8,273 bases of DNA from an uncultured Eubacteriales bacterium (lineage in GTDB: Bacteria > Bacillota > Clostridia > Lachnospirales > Lachnospiraceae), in assembly GCA_900557175.1 (NCBI GenBank), contig USSL01000066.1, positions 1 to 8,273 of the forward strand. The letters are read 5' to 3'. Each line of letters opens with the position of its first letter. Positions within the stretch are counted from its first letter, which is position 1. The notes beneath the pieces were generated by a model that was given only the letters and a program-made list of their open reading frames with translations, did no database searches and was not told the DNA's origin. A program made the position numbers and the translations under genes. This document shows positions 1 to 5,643 of the stretch, one piece after another.

Positions 1-992
1 GCATTCAAATCAAGACCGTGGCGTGTTCCCGCAAGATATTCATAATAAGCCGCCGCGCCAATCATCGCTGCATTATCTGTGCAAAGTATCGGCGACGGAT
101 AAGAAAACTTAAGGCCTGCATCTTCACAGGCTGATTTCATAGCCTCCCTAAGGGCAGAATTTGACGCTACACCGCCTGCAAGACATACGGTATCCATATG
201 AAGCGCCTGCGCCGCCTGTATCGTCTTTTCAACAATCACTTCAACAACAGCATTCTGAAAAGAAGCCGCAATATCCGCTCTGTTAATTTCTTCACCTTTC
301 ATTTTGCAGCCATTAATATAATTAAGCACTGCCGACTTAATGCCGCTGAAGCTGAAATCCATCGGCGCGCCAGCAACATGGGCTTTTGGAAATGCAATTG
401 CTTTTGGATTGCCTTCTTTTGCCAGCTTATCAATTTTTGGTCCTCCCGGATAGCCAAGACCAATAGCTCTTGCAACTTTATCAAAGGCCTCCCCGGCAGC
501 ATCGTCCCTCGTGCGTCCGACAATTTCATAAACGCCGTAATCTTTGACATGCACAAGGTGCGTATGGCCGCCTGAAACAACCATACATAAAAACGGCGGC
601 GTAAGCTCCTTATTCTCTATGTAATTTGCAGAAATATGTCCCTCAATATGATGCACACCGACAAGAGGCAGTCCTTTTGCGTAACTGATTGCCTTTGCCT
701 CCGCCACACCGACAAGAAGGGCACCGACAAGTCCCGGCCCGTAAGTGACACCAATAGCATCAAGGTCATCAAGGGTAACGCCTGCTTCCAAAAGCGCCTC
801 CTCGATCACCTCATTAATCTTTTCAATATGCTTTCTCGATGCAATTTCCGGGACAACGCCGCCAAACAGCTTGTGAAGCTCGATCTGAGATGAAATCACA
901 TTTGAAAGTACCTCCCTGCCGTTTTTAACAACGGCTGCTGCCGTCTCATCGCAGGAGGATTCAATCGCAAGAATCAATATATCCTTTTCCAT
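1..992 (-). CDS. tsaD: tRNA N6-adenosine threonylcarbamoyltransferase TsaD, 3' end cut off by the window
   Basis: TsaD (Kae1/YgjD family) is the catalytic subunit that transfers the threonylcarbamoyl group from threonylcarbamoyl-AMP to A37 of ANN-decoding tRNAs, in the cytoplasm with TsaB and TsaE. Reading the minus strand from ATG at 992 gives an uninterrupted 330-codon frame that leaves the window without a stop. Visible signatures are the ASKHA nucleotide-binding start AIESSCDET (residues 9-17), the metal-binding HIEGH (115-119), VSGGHTHL (139-146), [13 protein letters not shown] (163-175), the second phosphate-binding region LAGGVASN (271-278) and CTDNAAMIG (304-312), whose Asp306 would be the third metal ligand. 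The usual length is about 335-345 residues, so only the last few are missing. The ribosome binding site is a modest GAAAG 9 nt before ATG. It starts 18 bases after rnz ends, so the two are probably cotranscribed. Identification is very secure. Confidence 0.97.
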   Translation of the reverse strand, partial: MEKDILILAIESSCDETAAAVVKNGREVLSNVISSQIELHKLFGGVVPEIASRKHIEKINEVIEEALLEAGVTLDDLDAIGVTYGPGLVGALLVGVAEAKAISYAKGLPLVGVHHIEGHISANYIENKELTPPFLCMVVSGGHTHLVHVKDYGVYEIVGRTRDDAAGEAFDKVARAIGLGYPGGPKIDKLAKEGNPKAIAFPKAHVAGAPMDFSFSGIKSAVLNYINGCKMKGEEINRADIAASFQNAVVEVIVEKTIQAAQALHMDTVCLAGGVASNSALREAMKSACEDAGLKFSYPSPILCTDNAAMIGAAAYYEYLAGTRHGLDLN

Positions 993-1010
993 TATTTCAC
1001 ACTTTCTTTC

Positions 1011-1919
1011 TTAATCTTCAAAATTGAGCTCGGCGCTCATGCCATCTTTGCCTGCCTTTGTATTCGGAAAAATTGCCCGGGCACAATCAATATAATTTTC
1101 AGGATAATTCAATGCCGGACTGTAATGTGTCAGCCAAAGGCAGGAAGCTTCCGCTTTCTTTGCAAGTCCCGCAGCCTCCTCAAACGTCATATGCTTGTAT
1201 TTCACAGCGTTATTCACATCGTTCTTCTCTGCATACATCCCTTCGCAAATAAAGAGGTCGGCATTTTTCGCATTATCAACAATCGACTGTGTCGGCCGCG
1301 TATCCGTCGTATACGTGATCTTAATACCTTTTCTCGGTGCGCCAAGCACCATATCCGGCACGAGCATACGCCCCTCATATTCAATAACTTCACCTTTTTG
1401 AAGCTTGCTCCAATACATCTTCGGAACCGCGTTAGCCTCTGCCTTTGCAACATCAAAAAGCCCGGCGCGCTCAATCTCCACACTATAGCCGTAGCATGTA
1501 ATTTTATGGTTCACCTTAAATGCCTTAATCAAATAGCCATTCAATCGAACCTCCTCATAATTTTCGGAGATTTCAATGAACCGGATTTCAAAAGGCAGCT
1601 CCGGCGCAATGACTCTTAATGCATTGACAACACGCTCAAGCCCCTTCGGTCCAATCATATAAAGGGGCTCAGTGCGTTCAGAATTTCCCATTGCAAGTAA
1701 AATACCCGGAAGGCCGCTGATATGATCCCCGTGAAAATGAGTAATACATATAATATCCACCGGCTTGAAGCTCCAGCCTTTTTCTCTGACGGCAATCTGC
1801 GTACCCTCACCGCAGTCAATCAAAAGACTGCTGCCATTATAACGAAGCATCAGCGAGGTGAGCCACCGGTAAGGCAGCGGCATCATCCCCCCTGTGCCTA
1901 ACAAACATACATCTAACAC
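1011..1919 (-). CDS. rnz: ribonuclease Z (tRNA 3'-end endonuclease, metallo-beta-lactamase fold)
   Basis: RNase Z cleaves precursor tRNAs just after the discriminator base to allow CCA addition. The 302-residue protein has the zinc-dependent metallo-beta-lactamase motif THFHGDH (60-66), the conserved DCGEGTQ (35-41), His138 in VNHKITCYGY, Asp206 in TTDTRP, His243 in KHMTFEEA and His265 in LTHYSP. All expected metal or catalytic ligands are therefore present and the length is normal for the family. The start codon is GTG at 1919, not ATG, supported by AGAGGA about 6 nt upstream; the protein then begins M-LDVCLLGTGG, where the fold naturally starts. It lies 18 bases after the small cysteine-rich gene and 18 bases before tsaD, in the same direction, consistent with one transcript for tRNA maturation. 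A related hydrolase of the same superfamily is the only alternative; I consider it unlikely. Confidence 0.94.
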   Translation of the reverse strand: MLDVCLLGTGGMMPLPYRWLTSLMLRYNGSSLLIDCGEGTQIAVREKGWSFKPVDIICITHFHGDHISGLPGILLAMGNSERTEPLYMIGPKGLERVVNALRVIAPELPFEIRFIEISENYEEVRLNGYLIKAFKVNHKITCYGYSVEIERAGLFDVAKAEANAVPKMYWSKLQKGEVIEYEGRMLVPDMVLGAPRKGIKITYTTDTRPTQSIVDNAKNADLFICEGMYAEKNDVNNAVKYKHMTFEEAAGLAKKAEASCLWLTHYSPALNYPENYIDCARAIFPNTKAGKDGMSAELNFED

Positions 1920-1937
1920 AATTTTTCCTCTTTTCCG

Positions 1938-2189
1938 TTATCCTGCCGTCATCAGCTCTGTCTCCTCACTGATTTCAGGCGCTATTTTAAAGGCTTTTGT
2001 AAGCCCGTCATAACACGTCTGACATAAGTCCCACGTATCCTTTTGTCCGTCCCGTTCTGAAAAATAGCCCCACGAAACGTGAGCTGCAAAAAATTCTTCT
2101 TTTAAAATACCCCCGGTGCATTGTACACTGTGACCGCAGTTATTACATACAACACGGCACAGTCTGCCATCCTTACTGTACTTTCTCAT
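1938..2189 (-). CDS. small six-cysteine protein, putative zinc ribbon, function unknown
   Basis: This is an 83-residue soluble protein. I chose ATG at 2189 because GGGAGGA sits about 7 nt before it; an in-frame GTG at 2222 would place that ribosome binding site inside the coding sequence. Cysteines lie at 11, 15, 18, 24, 56 and 59. The pairs C15-N-N-C18 and C56-Q-T-C59 look like the two knuckles of a zinc ribbon, separated by a hydrophobic/aromatic segment (HVSWGYFSERDG) and followed by YDGLTKAF. The C-terminus is acidic and probably flexible. I recognise the general look (a CxxCG knuckle, GYFSxxDG, DLCxxCYD) from unnamed clostridial proteins but know no assigned function. It lies between rimI and rnz, immediately downstream of its own candidate promoter, and likely heads the transcript with rnz and tsaD. 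A role in tRNA processing is only guilt by association. Confidence 0.8.
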   Translation of the reverse strand: MRKYSKDGRLCRVVCNNCGHSVQCTGGILKEEFFAAHVSWGYFSERDGQKDTWDLCQTCYDGLTKAFKIAPEISEETELMTAG

Positions 2190-2224
2190 CTGTTTTCCTC
2201 CCTGAGTCATCGTTGATGTCACTC

Positions 2225-2253
2225 ATTATAGCGTATTTACGCATTTAAAAACA
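2225..2253 (-). promoter_or_regulatory. candidate promoter with palindrome in the spacer, for the cysteine-rich gene, rnz and tsaD
   Basis: On the minus strand a perfect TATAAT lies at 2230-2225. The only -35 candidate is poor (TGTTTT at 2253-2248, 17-nt spacer). Immediately before the -10 is the 12-base inverted repeat GCGTAAATACGC (2242-2231; arms GCGTA/TACGC), which fills most of the spacer and could be an operator or an activator-dependent element. Expected transcription start is near 2218, leaving about 29 nt of leader before ATG at 2189. The -10 is convincing; the promoter as a whole is moderate because of the weak -35. Confidence 0.5.
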
Positions 2254-2266
2254 GCGGAAATCACTG
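2247..2266 (-). terminator. weak terminator-like hairpin at the end of rimI
   Basis: CAGTG (2266-2262), a five-base loop and CGCTG (2256-2252) form a 5-bp stem with one G-U pair, followed directly by five T residues (2251-2247). It overlaps the rimI stop codon. The stem is short, so it would give partial termination at best. Its position just upstream of the next promoter makes it plausible as an operon boundary. Confidence 0.3.
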
Positions 2267-2716
2267 GCAAGTATCCTGTTTGGGAACAATCATCTGCATC
2301 AAAACTGCATCTTCAGACGGTTTTTCATAAAAATTTTTACGCACGCCGGCAGATACAAAGCCCAGCTTCTCATAAAGCCGCTGTGCCGCCGTATTGCTCT
2401 TTCGCACTTCAAGATAATACTGCGTCACTTCCGGCGGCATAAAACGCTGCTTCATTTCTGTGAGCAGCTTATAGCCAAGCCCCATGCGGCGGTATTTCGG
2501 ATGGATTGCCACATTGACAATCTCCGCCTCATCAAGCACTGTATATACGCAGCAATATCCTGCCAAAGCGCCGGCTTCCACCGCCACAAGCATCACCGCA
2601 TTTGGATTTTCAAGGCTTTTAAGAAAGCCCTGCGCCGTCCATGCATCCGAAAAAATCTCTGTCTCAAGGGCAGCCACTGTCTCAACGTCAGCCGCCGTCA
2701 TTTTTCTTACTTCCAT
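2261..2716 (-). CDS. rimI: ribosomal-protein-alanine N-acetyltransferase RimI-like (GNAT family)
   Basis: This is a GNAT acetyltransferase of 151 residues, the size of RimI, which N-terminally acetylates proteins such as ribosomal protein S18 using acetyl-CoA. The acetyl-CoA pyrophosphate-binding motif A is visible as AIHPKYRRMGLGYKLL (R76/R77, G79, G81), preceded by the strand DEAEIVNV. Downstream are LEVRKSNTAAQRLYEKLGF and the RimI-typical end RKNFYEKPSEDAVLM. I prefer ATG at 2716 to the preceding GTG at 2719: the AGG of the ribosome binding site, overlapping the tsaB stop, is 6 nt from the ATG and too close to the GTG. Only 7 bases separate it from tsaB, so translation is probably coupled. 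The tsaB-rimI pairing is widespread in bacteria. The true substrate in this organism cannot be read from sequence; the family assignment is secure. Confidence 0.92.
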   Translation of the reverse strand: MEVRKMTAADVETVAALETEIFSDAWTAQGFLKSLENPNAVMLVAVEAGALAGYCCVYTVLDEAEIVNVAIHPKYRRMGLGYKLLTEMKQRFMPPEVTQYYLEVRKSNTAAQRLYEKLGFVSAGVRKNFYEKPSEDAVLMQMIVPKQDTCQ

Positions 2717-2723
2717 CACACAC

Positions 2724-3443
2724 CTACGCCTGCGGCTTATAATCCGGATTTCTCTCCATCAGTTCTCTCTCAGCCTGTGACACGCGCAAATAATCCGGCC
2801 GGTGTTCTTTTGCCGTCTCTGTCTTTCCCTGTTCAAAATAAACAGCCGCCAGCGACGCCAGCGCACCGGCGCGCTGATAGCAAAGATGTGCCGGTGCCTT
2901 CGTATAAGGCACTGAAACATTCTCATCAATAATATTTTCATAAACAGGAACGCCGTCACCTAAGAAAATCACCGGCTTACCAAGCGCATTAATCTTTTCT
3001 GTGATTTCGCCGACACCACAGGCTGTCTGAGGCAAAACAACCTTAAAATCACCATTTTCAAACGTATAAAGTCCCGTATATACCTGCTGGCGCCGCGCAT
3101 CCATCATCGGACATATAAGCCTGTCTGTTCCAAAAAGATTGTAAGCCAGCGCATCGACCGTCGGCACCGGAATCAGCGGTTTATTTAAAGCAAGACCAAG
3201 CCCCTTTGCCGTAGCACTGCCGATACGAAGCCCGGTAAAAGACCCCGGACCGCTGCTCACAGCAATAGCATCAATACACTCCAGCTTCATATCAATTATC
3301 TTTACAACTTCATCAAGCATTGGCAACAATGTCTGAGAATGTGTCTTTTTAAAATTTGTCGTAAATTCACCAATAATTTTTCCATCCTCCCAGACCGCCG
3401 CCGATGCGACAAGTCCTGAGCTTTCCAAAGCCAGTATCTTCAC
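2724..3443 (-). CDS. tsaB: tRNA threonylcarbamoyladenosine biosynthesis protein TsaB
   Basis: TsaB is the non-catalytic TsaD paralogue that forms the TsaB-TsaD dimer onto which TsaE docks during t6A synthesis. The 239-residue product starts with the ASKHA strand MKILALESSG, has the family signature SSGPGSFTGLRIGSATAKGL (63-82), the conserved THSQTLLPMLDEV (34-46) and MDARRQQVY (114-122). It lacks the HxxxH metal site of TsaD, as expected of TsaB. The start is GTG at 3443; the GTG overlaps the TGA stop of tsaE (four bases shared, GTGA) and AAGGAGGGG stands 7 nt upstream, so it is almost certainly translated by coupling or reinitiation after tsaE. The C-terminal segment (from about 205) is charged and ends normally at TAG. 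Length matches family norms. Confidence 0.96.
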   Translation of the reverse strand: MKILALESSGLVASAAVWEDGKIIGEFTTNFKKTHSQTLLPMLDEVVKIIDMKLECIDAIAVSSGPGSFTGLRIGSATAKGLGLALNKPLIPVPTVDALAYNLFGTDRLICPMMDARRQQVYTGLYTFENGDFKVVLPQTACGVGEITEKINALGKPVIFLGDGVPVYENIIDENVSVPYTKAPAHLCYQRAGALASLAAVYFEQGKTETAKEHRPDYLRVSQAERELMERNPDYKPQA

Positions 3444-3877
3444 TGTAAAGCCCCTCCTTTTGTCACTGTAATCATTCGGTAATCAAAGCCTTTTTCCAGA
3501 TTTTTTTCAATACGGATAACCGTAATATCTTCCGGAAGAAGCTCTGAAATAAGATTCGCCCATTCAATGAGGCAGACGCCGTCGCCCTCAATATAGTCAT
3601 CAAAACCAATCTCATACATTTCTTCCACATCCGCAATGCGGTAAACATCAAAATGATAAAACGGCAGACGCCCTTCCTCATATTCCTGTATAATCGTAAA
3701 TGTCGGGCTGCTGACCGGCTCTGTAATGCCAAGCCCCTTTGCAAACCCCTGTGTAAATACTGTTTTTCCAACGCCGAGGTCGCCAAGCAGCGCATAAACC
3801 TCTCCGGCCTTTGCCGCCTTTGCCAGCGCCACACCGGCCTCAAAAGTTTCCTCCGCACTCATTGTCTCTATGAACAT
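3440..3877 (-). CDS. tsaE: tRNA threonylcarbamoyladenosine biosynthesis ATPase TsaE
   Basis: TsaE is the small P-loop ATPase that binds the TsaB-TsaD complex and resets it between t6A cycles. In this 145-residue protein the Walker A motif is GDLGVGKT (32-39), followed by the switch-like SSPTF (56-60), the family hallmark HFDVYR (75-80) and IEWA (104-107) with the conserved Glu-Trp. Length is typical. ATG at 3877 has AGAGG 8 nt upstream and lies 12 bases after the stop of the preceding YcxB-like gene, so the two are likely in one transcript. Its stop overlaps the GTG of tsaB. Nothing appears damaged or unusual. Confidence 0.96.
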   Translation of the reverse strand: MFIETMSAEETFEAGVALAKAAKAGEVYALLGDLGVGKTVFTQGFAKGLGITEPVSSPTFTIIQEYEEGRLPFYHFDVYRIADVEEMYEIGFDDYIEGDGVCLIEWANLISELLPEDITVIRIEKNLEKGFDYRMITVTKGGALQ

Positions 3878-3889
3878 CTTTTTTGCCTC

Positions 3890-4546
3890 TTACTTTTTTA
3901 TATTTATCCGGACACGCCCAGGCACAACCTTTTTGCGAAGCAGGTCAAGGACATCGTTAAGCTGTGCGCCAAGCTGATTTTTAGGCCATACATAGGCGCG
4001 CATTCTTGACACATAAACAACAAGGCTCCATCCGGTATCAACAACCTTGTAAATATTTTTCCACGGTACCTGCACCCACTGATCGTCCTGTGTCAGTGTC
4101 AGATAGGACGCCGTCATACCATAGTGAATCGGTATTTTAAAGCCTTCATTTGTCCGCACCTGACGCTTTGCTTTATATGAAAGCATCACAGGATTGACAA
4201 CCGTAAATAACAGTCCGATAAATACAAGTGCAAGACGCATAATATTATCCATCGTCTTAAAGCCGATGATGAGATAAATCAGCGCCGCCACACTGAGCAC
4301 AAGCCCTAAAATACCACTGGCGCATCTGTAATTATGATAAAGGACAAAATTTGTCATGTCCTTCTCACCGGTCTTTATATCAAAGCCTATGATTTCCTTC
4401 TGTGTCGTCTTCTGCTCGGCTTCTGCGGCTTCTTTGACCGCCTCTGCCGCTTCTGTCTCTGTTGCCGCACCGTCTGCTTTTGCTTCCTTTTCAGCCACAG
4501 TCTCTGACACTTCCGGGCATTCTTCTTCCCTTCGGTTTTCTTCCAT
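3890..4546 (-). CDS. membrane protein with YcxB-like C-terminal domain and acidic N-terminal tail
   Basis: This 218-residue protein has three parts. Residues 1-50 are Glu/Ala-rich and probably disordered and cytoplasmic. Two hydrophobic segments at about 76-96 and 102-122 form a transmembrane hairpin. Residues about 128-205 form a soluble domain with KIPIHYGMTASYLTL, VPWKNIYKVVDTGWSLVVYVSRMRAYVWPKNQLG, a pattern I associate with the YcxB-like family (W-x-x-I-x-K-V near the middle, then a P-K strand end). The short loop between helices predicts that N-terminus and YcxB-like domain face the same side, probably the cytoplasm. ATG at 4546 is chosen because GGAGG lies 7 nt upstream; an in-frame TTG at 4564 would precede that site. 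It heads the tsaE-tsaB-rimI cluster behind its own promoter. Function is unknown for the family; the link to t6A synthesis is positional only. Confidence 0.82.
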   Translation of the reverse strand: MEENRREEECPEVSETVAEKEAKADGAATETEAAEAVKEAAEAEQKTTQKEIIGFDIKTGEKDMTNFVLYHNYRCASGILGLVLSVAALIYLIIGFKTMDNIMRLALVFIGLLFTVVNPVMLSYKAKRQVRTNEGFKIPIHYGMTASYLTLTQDDQWVQVPWKNIYKVVDTGWSLVVYVSRMRAYVWPKNQLGAQLNDVLDLLRKKVVPGRVRINIKK

Positions 4547-4562
4547 TTTTCTTCCTCCAATC

Positions 4563-4590
4563 AAAAAAGCAGTATGCTATATTCATTGCT
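4563..4590 (-). terminator. terminator-like hairpin in the leader of the YcxB-like gene
   Basis: On the minus strand AGCAATG (4590-4584) can pair with CAT/TGCT (4578-4568, two-base bulge), or more locally AGCA/TGCT can pair around a 3-base loop, followed by six T residues (4568-4563). The stem is A/T-rich and weak. As the arm overlaps the expected start site near 4585, the full hairpin would form only in transcripts reading through from ribU, so it might end that transcript. Low confidence. Confidence 0.25.
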
Positions 4591-4591
4591 G

Positions 4592-4620
4592 ATTATAACA
4601 TACCGCTTGATTTATGACAA
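4592..4620 (-). promoter_or_regulatory. sigma-A type promoter for the YcxB-like gene, tsaE, tsaB and rimI
   Basis: TTGTCA (4620-4615), a 17-nt spacer and TATAAT (4597-4592) preceded by TG one base away (extended -10) make a near-consensus housekeeping promoter. Start near 4585 gives about 39 nt of leader before the ATG at 4546. This implies constitutive, fairly strong expression of the YcxB/t6A cluster independent of ribU. Confidence 0.8.
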
Positions 4621-4642
4621 TAAGCTACTTTGCTGCGGCAAA

Positions 4643-4686
4643 AGCACATATGCGCTGTTTTAGCCGGACAGAAGCACATCTGTGCT
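4643..4686. repeat. two tandem near-identical palindromes, 30-bp spacing
   Basis: On the plus strand AGCACATATGCGCT (4643-4656) and AGCACATCTGTGCT (4673-4686) are each self-complementary or nearly so, and each is followed by GT(T/C)T. They differ at two positions and are spaced exactly 30 bases start to start. They can fold separately or pair with one another into a longer stem with a 16-base loop. They lie between the ribU stop (4694) and the next promoter (-35 at 4620). They could serve as a 3' hairpin for ribU mRNA or as a dimer-binding site upstream of the promoter. Confidence 0.6.
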
Positions 4687-4693
4687 GTCTGAC

Positions 4694-5458
4694 TTAAGCA
4701 GAAACGCGCCGCCGGACGCCGGATGCCTTAAGCAGCGGACTGATCCGCTTATAAAGTACCATCGTTATCACCGTCACTAAAGCGCCTTTTAAAATATTAA
4801 ACGGCACAACGGCAAACAGTACCATCGTCATAACATCATTAATCCCCTCATTAACTTCATGCCCCATCGCTACAAGTCCATCCAGAGGAATACCGTAAAG
4901 CTGTGAAAACTTCGGCAAAAGATAAACCGCATTAAATACACTGCCGACAGCCGTCATCACTGCCGTTCCTGTAAAAAGTCCGATAACGGCACTCTTTTTC
5001 GATTTGTGGAAATGATAAATGACTGACGCCGGAACAACGAGCATACAGCCGAGCATAAAATTACTCAGATCACCGACAAAGGCTGTCGTCGTCCCTTTAA
5101 TCAGAAGCTTCAGCAAAATCTTGCAAAGTTCAATAATAACACCTGCCACAGGCCCAAGTGAAAATGCGCCGATAAGCACAGGTACTTCGCTGAAATCAAT
5201 CTCATAGAAGCTCGGTGCAAAAAACAGCGGAATTTCAAACATCATAAGAATCACTGCAAGCGCTGACATCAGGCCGCATATTGCCATATACCGTACACTT
5301 TTCACAGTCCCTGCCGGCTGCTTTAAAATAAACTTTTCTGCCAGTATCGCCGCCGCAAACAGCACTGCAATAATCACCACTGAAACACCAATAAACGTTA
5401 AATTGTCTTTGCCTGCCTCGGCAAGCTCTCCAAGCTTCACAAATAGTCCGCTCATCAT
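4694..5458 (-). CDS. ribU: ECF transporter riboflavin-binding S component RibU
   Basis: RibU is the membrane S component that binds riboflavin outside and hands it to the shared EcfA-EcfA'-EcfT energising module, which is not encoded here. The 254-residue protein has a core of about six hydrophobic segments from about residue 55 onward, including RYMAICGLMSALAVIL (the Ala-rich first helix that docks to EcfT), the family-typical YEIDFSEVPVLIGAFSLGPVAGV (85-107) and GTTTAFVGDLSNFMLG (122-137). An additional hydrophobic helix at about 20-41 precedes the core, making it longer than the roughly 190-210 residues usual for RibU. ATG at 5458 (second ATG at 5455) follows AGAGG by 6 nt. The FMN riboswitch upstream independently supports riboflavin as substrate. 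Expression should fall when FMN is plentiful. Confidence 0.93.
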   Translation of the reverse strand: MMSGLFVKLGELAEAGKDNLTFIGVSVVIIAVLFAAAILAEKFILKQPAGTVKSVRYMAICGLMSALAVILMMFEIPLFFAPSFYEIDFSEVPVLIGAFSLGPVAGVIIELCKILLKLLIKGTTTAFVGDLSNFMLGCMLVVPASVIYHFHKSKKSAVIGLFTGTAVMTAVGSVFNAVYLLPKFSQLYGIPLDGLVAMGHEVNEGINDVMTMVLFAVVPFNILKGALVTVITMVLYKRISPLLKASGVRRRVSA

Positions 5459-5585
5459 AAAATACCTCTTTTCTTAATATTTTTGTGCGCTGTACGCCAA
5501 ATTTAAGAAAAGTTCCTCTTTGTTTTGCATTTAATTTCCTATGTATTTTTATAACATAAACTTATGAAATAATTTCCCATGTCAT
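5459..5585 (-). other. A/T-rich untranslated leader between riboswitch terminator and ribU
   Basis: About 127 nt of leader RNA separates the terminator from the ribU start. It contains no convincing reading frame. It holds the ribU ribosome binding site (AGAGG, 6 nt from ATG) and an inverted repeat next to that site (see 5468-5512). A TATAAA at 5553-5548 lacks a matching -35 and is not called as a promoter. Confidence 0.6.
5468..5512 (-). promoter_or_regulatory. 10-bp inverted repeat abutting the ribU ribosome binding site
   Basis: CTTTTCTTAA (minus strand 5512-5503) and TTAAGAAAAG (5477-5468) are perfectly complementary. The last two bases of the second arm are the first two of the AGAGG ribosome binding site of ribU. 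The 25-base loop contains a short GCG/CGC stem. In RNA this could partly mask the binding site. The repeat is directly visible; a regulatory role is inferred. Confidence 0.45.
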
Positions 5586-5624
5586 AAAAAATACCCCGAA
5601 CAGATAGACTCTACCTATTCGGGG
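5586..5624 (-). terminator. Rho-independent terminator of the FMN riboswitch
   Basis: A 13-bp stem (CCCCGAATAGGTA at 5624-5612 with TATCTGTTCGGGG at 5606-5594, two G-U pairs) closes a five-base loop and is followed by a T-rich tract (5593-5586, six Ts in a row). It lies 19 bases downstream of the aptamer and 127 bases upstream of ribU, so it is the expression platform: FMN binding should favour it and stop transcription. Confidence 0.9.
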
Positions 5625-5643
5625 CATTAAAACCAATGCAAAT

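Noticed and set aside
198..893. Plus-strand and alternative-frame open frames opposite tsaD
   Set aside because: The full TsaD frame with all motifs is on the minus strand; these frames have no ribosome binding sites or recognisable domains.
2190..2222. GTG at 2222 as start of the cysteine-rich protein
   Set aside because: It lies at or just upstream of the predicted transcript start and would bury the strong ribosome binding site of ATG 2189.
4547..4564. TTG at 4564 as start of the YcxB-like protein
   Set aside because: The GGAGG ribosome binding site lies between this TTG and the ATG at 4546, so translation should begin at the ATG.
5477..5516. Leader peptide in the ribU leader (TTG start after an upstream AAGAGG)
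   Set aside because: The spacing of about 14 nt is too long, the start is rare, and the peptide would be only eight residues with no regulatory codon pattern.
5548..5576. Second promoter between riboswitch and ribU
   Set aside because: TATAAA at 5553-5548 is preceded by TG, but the -35 position (GAAATT) is far from consensus; in A/T-rich leader DNA this is expected by chance.
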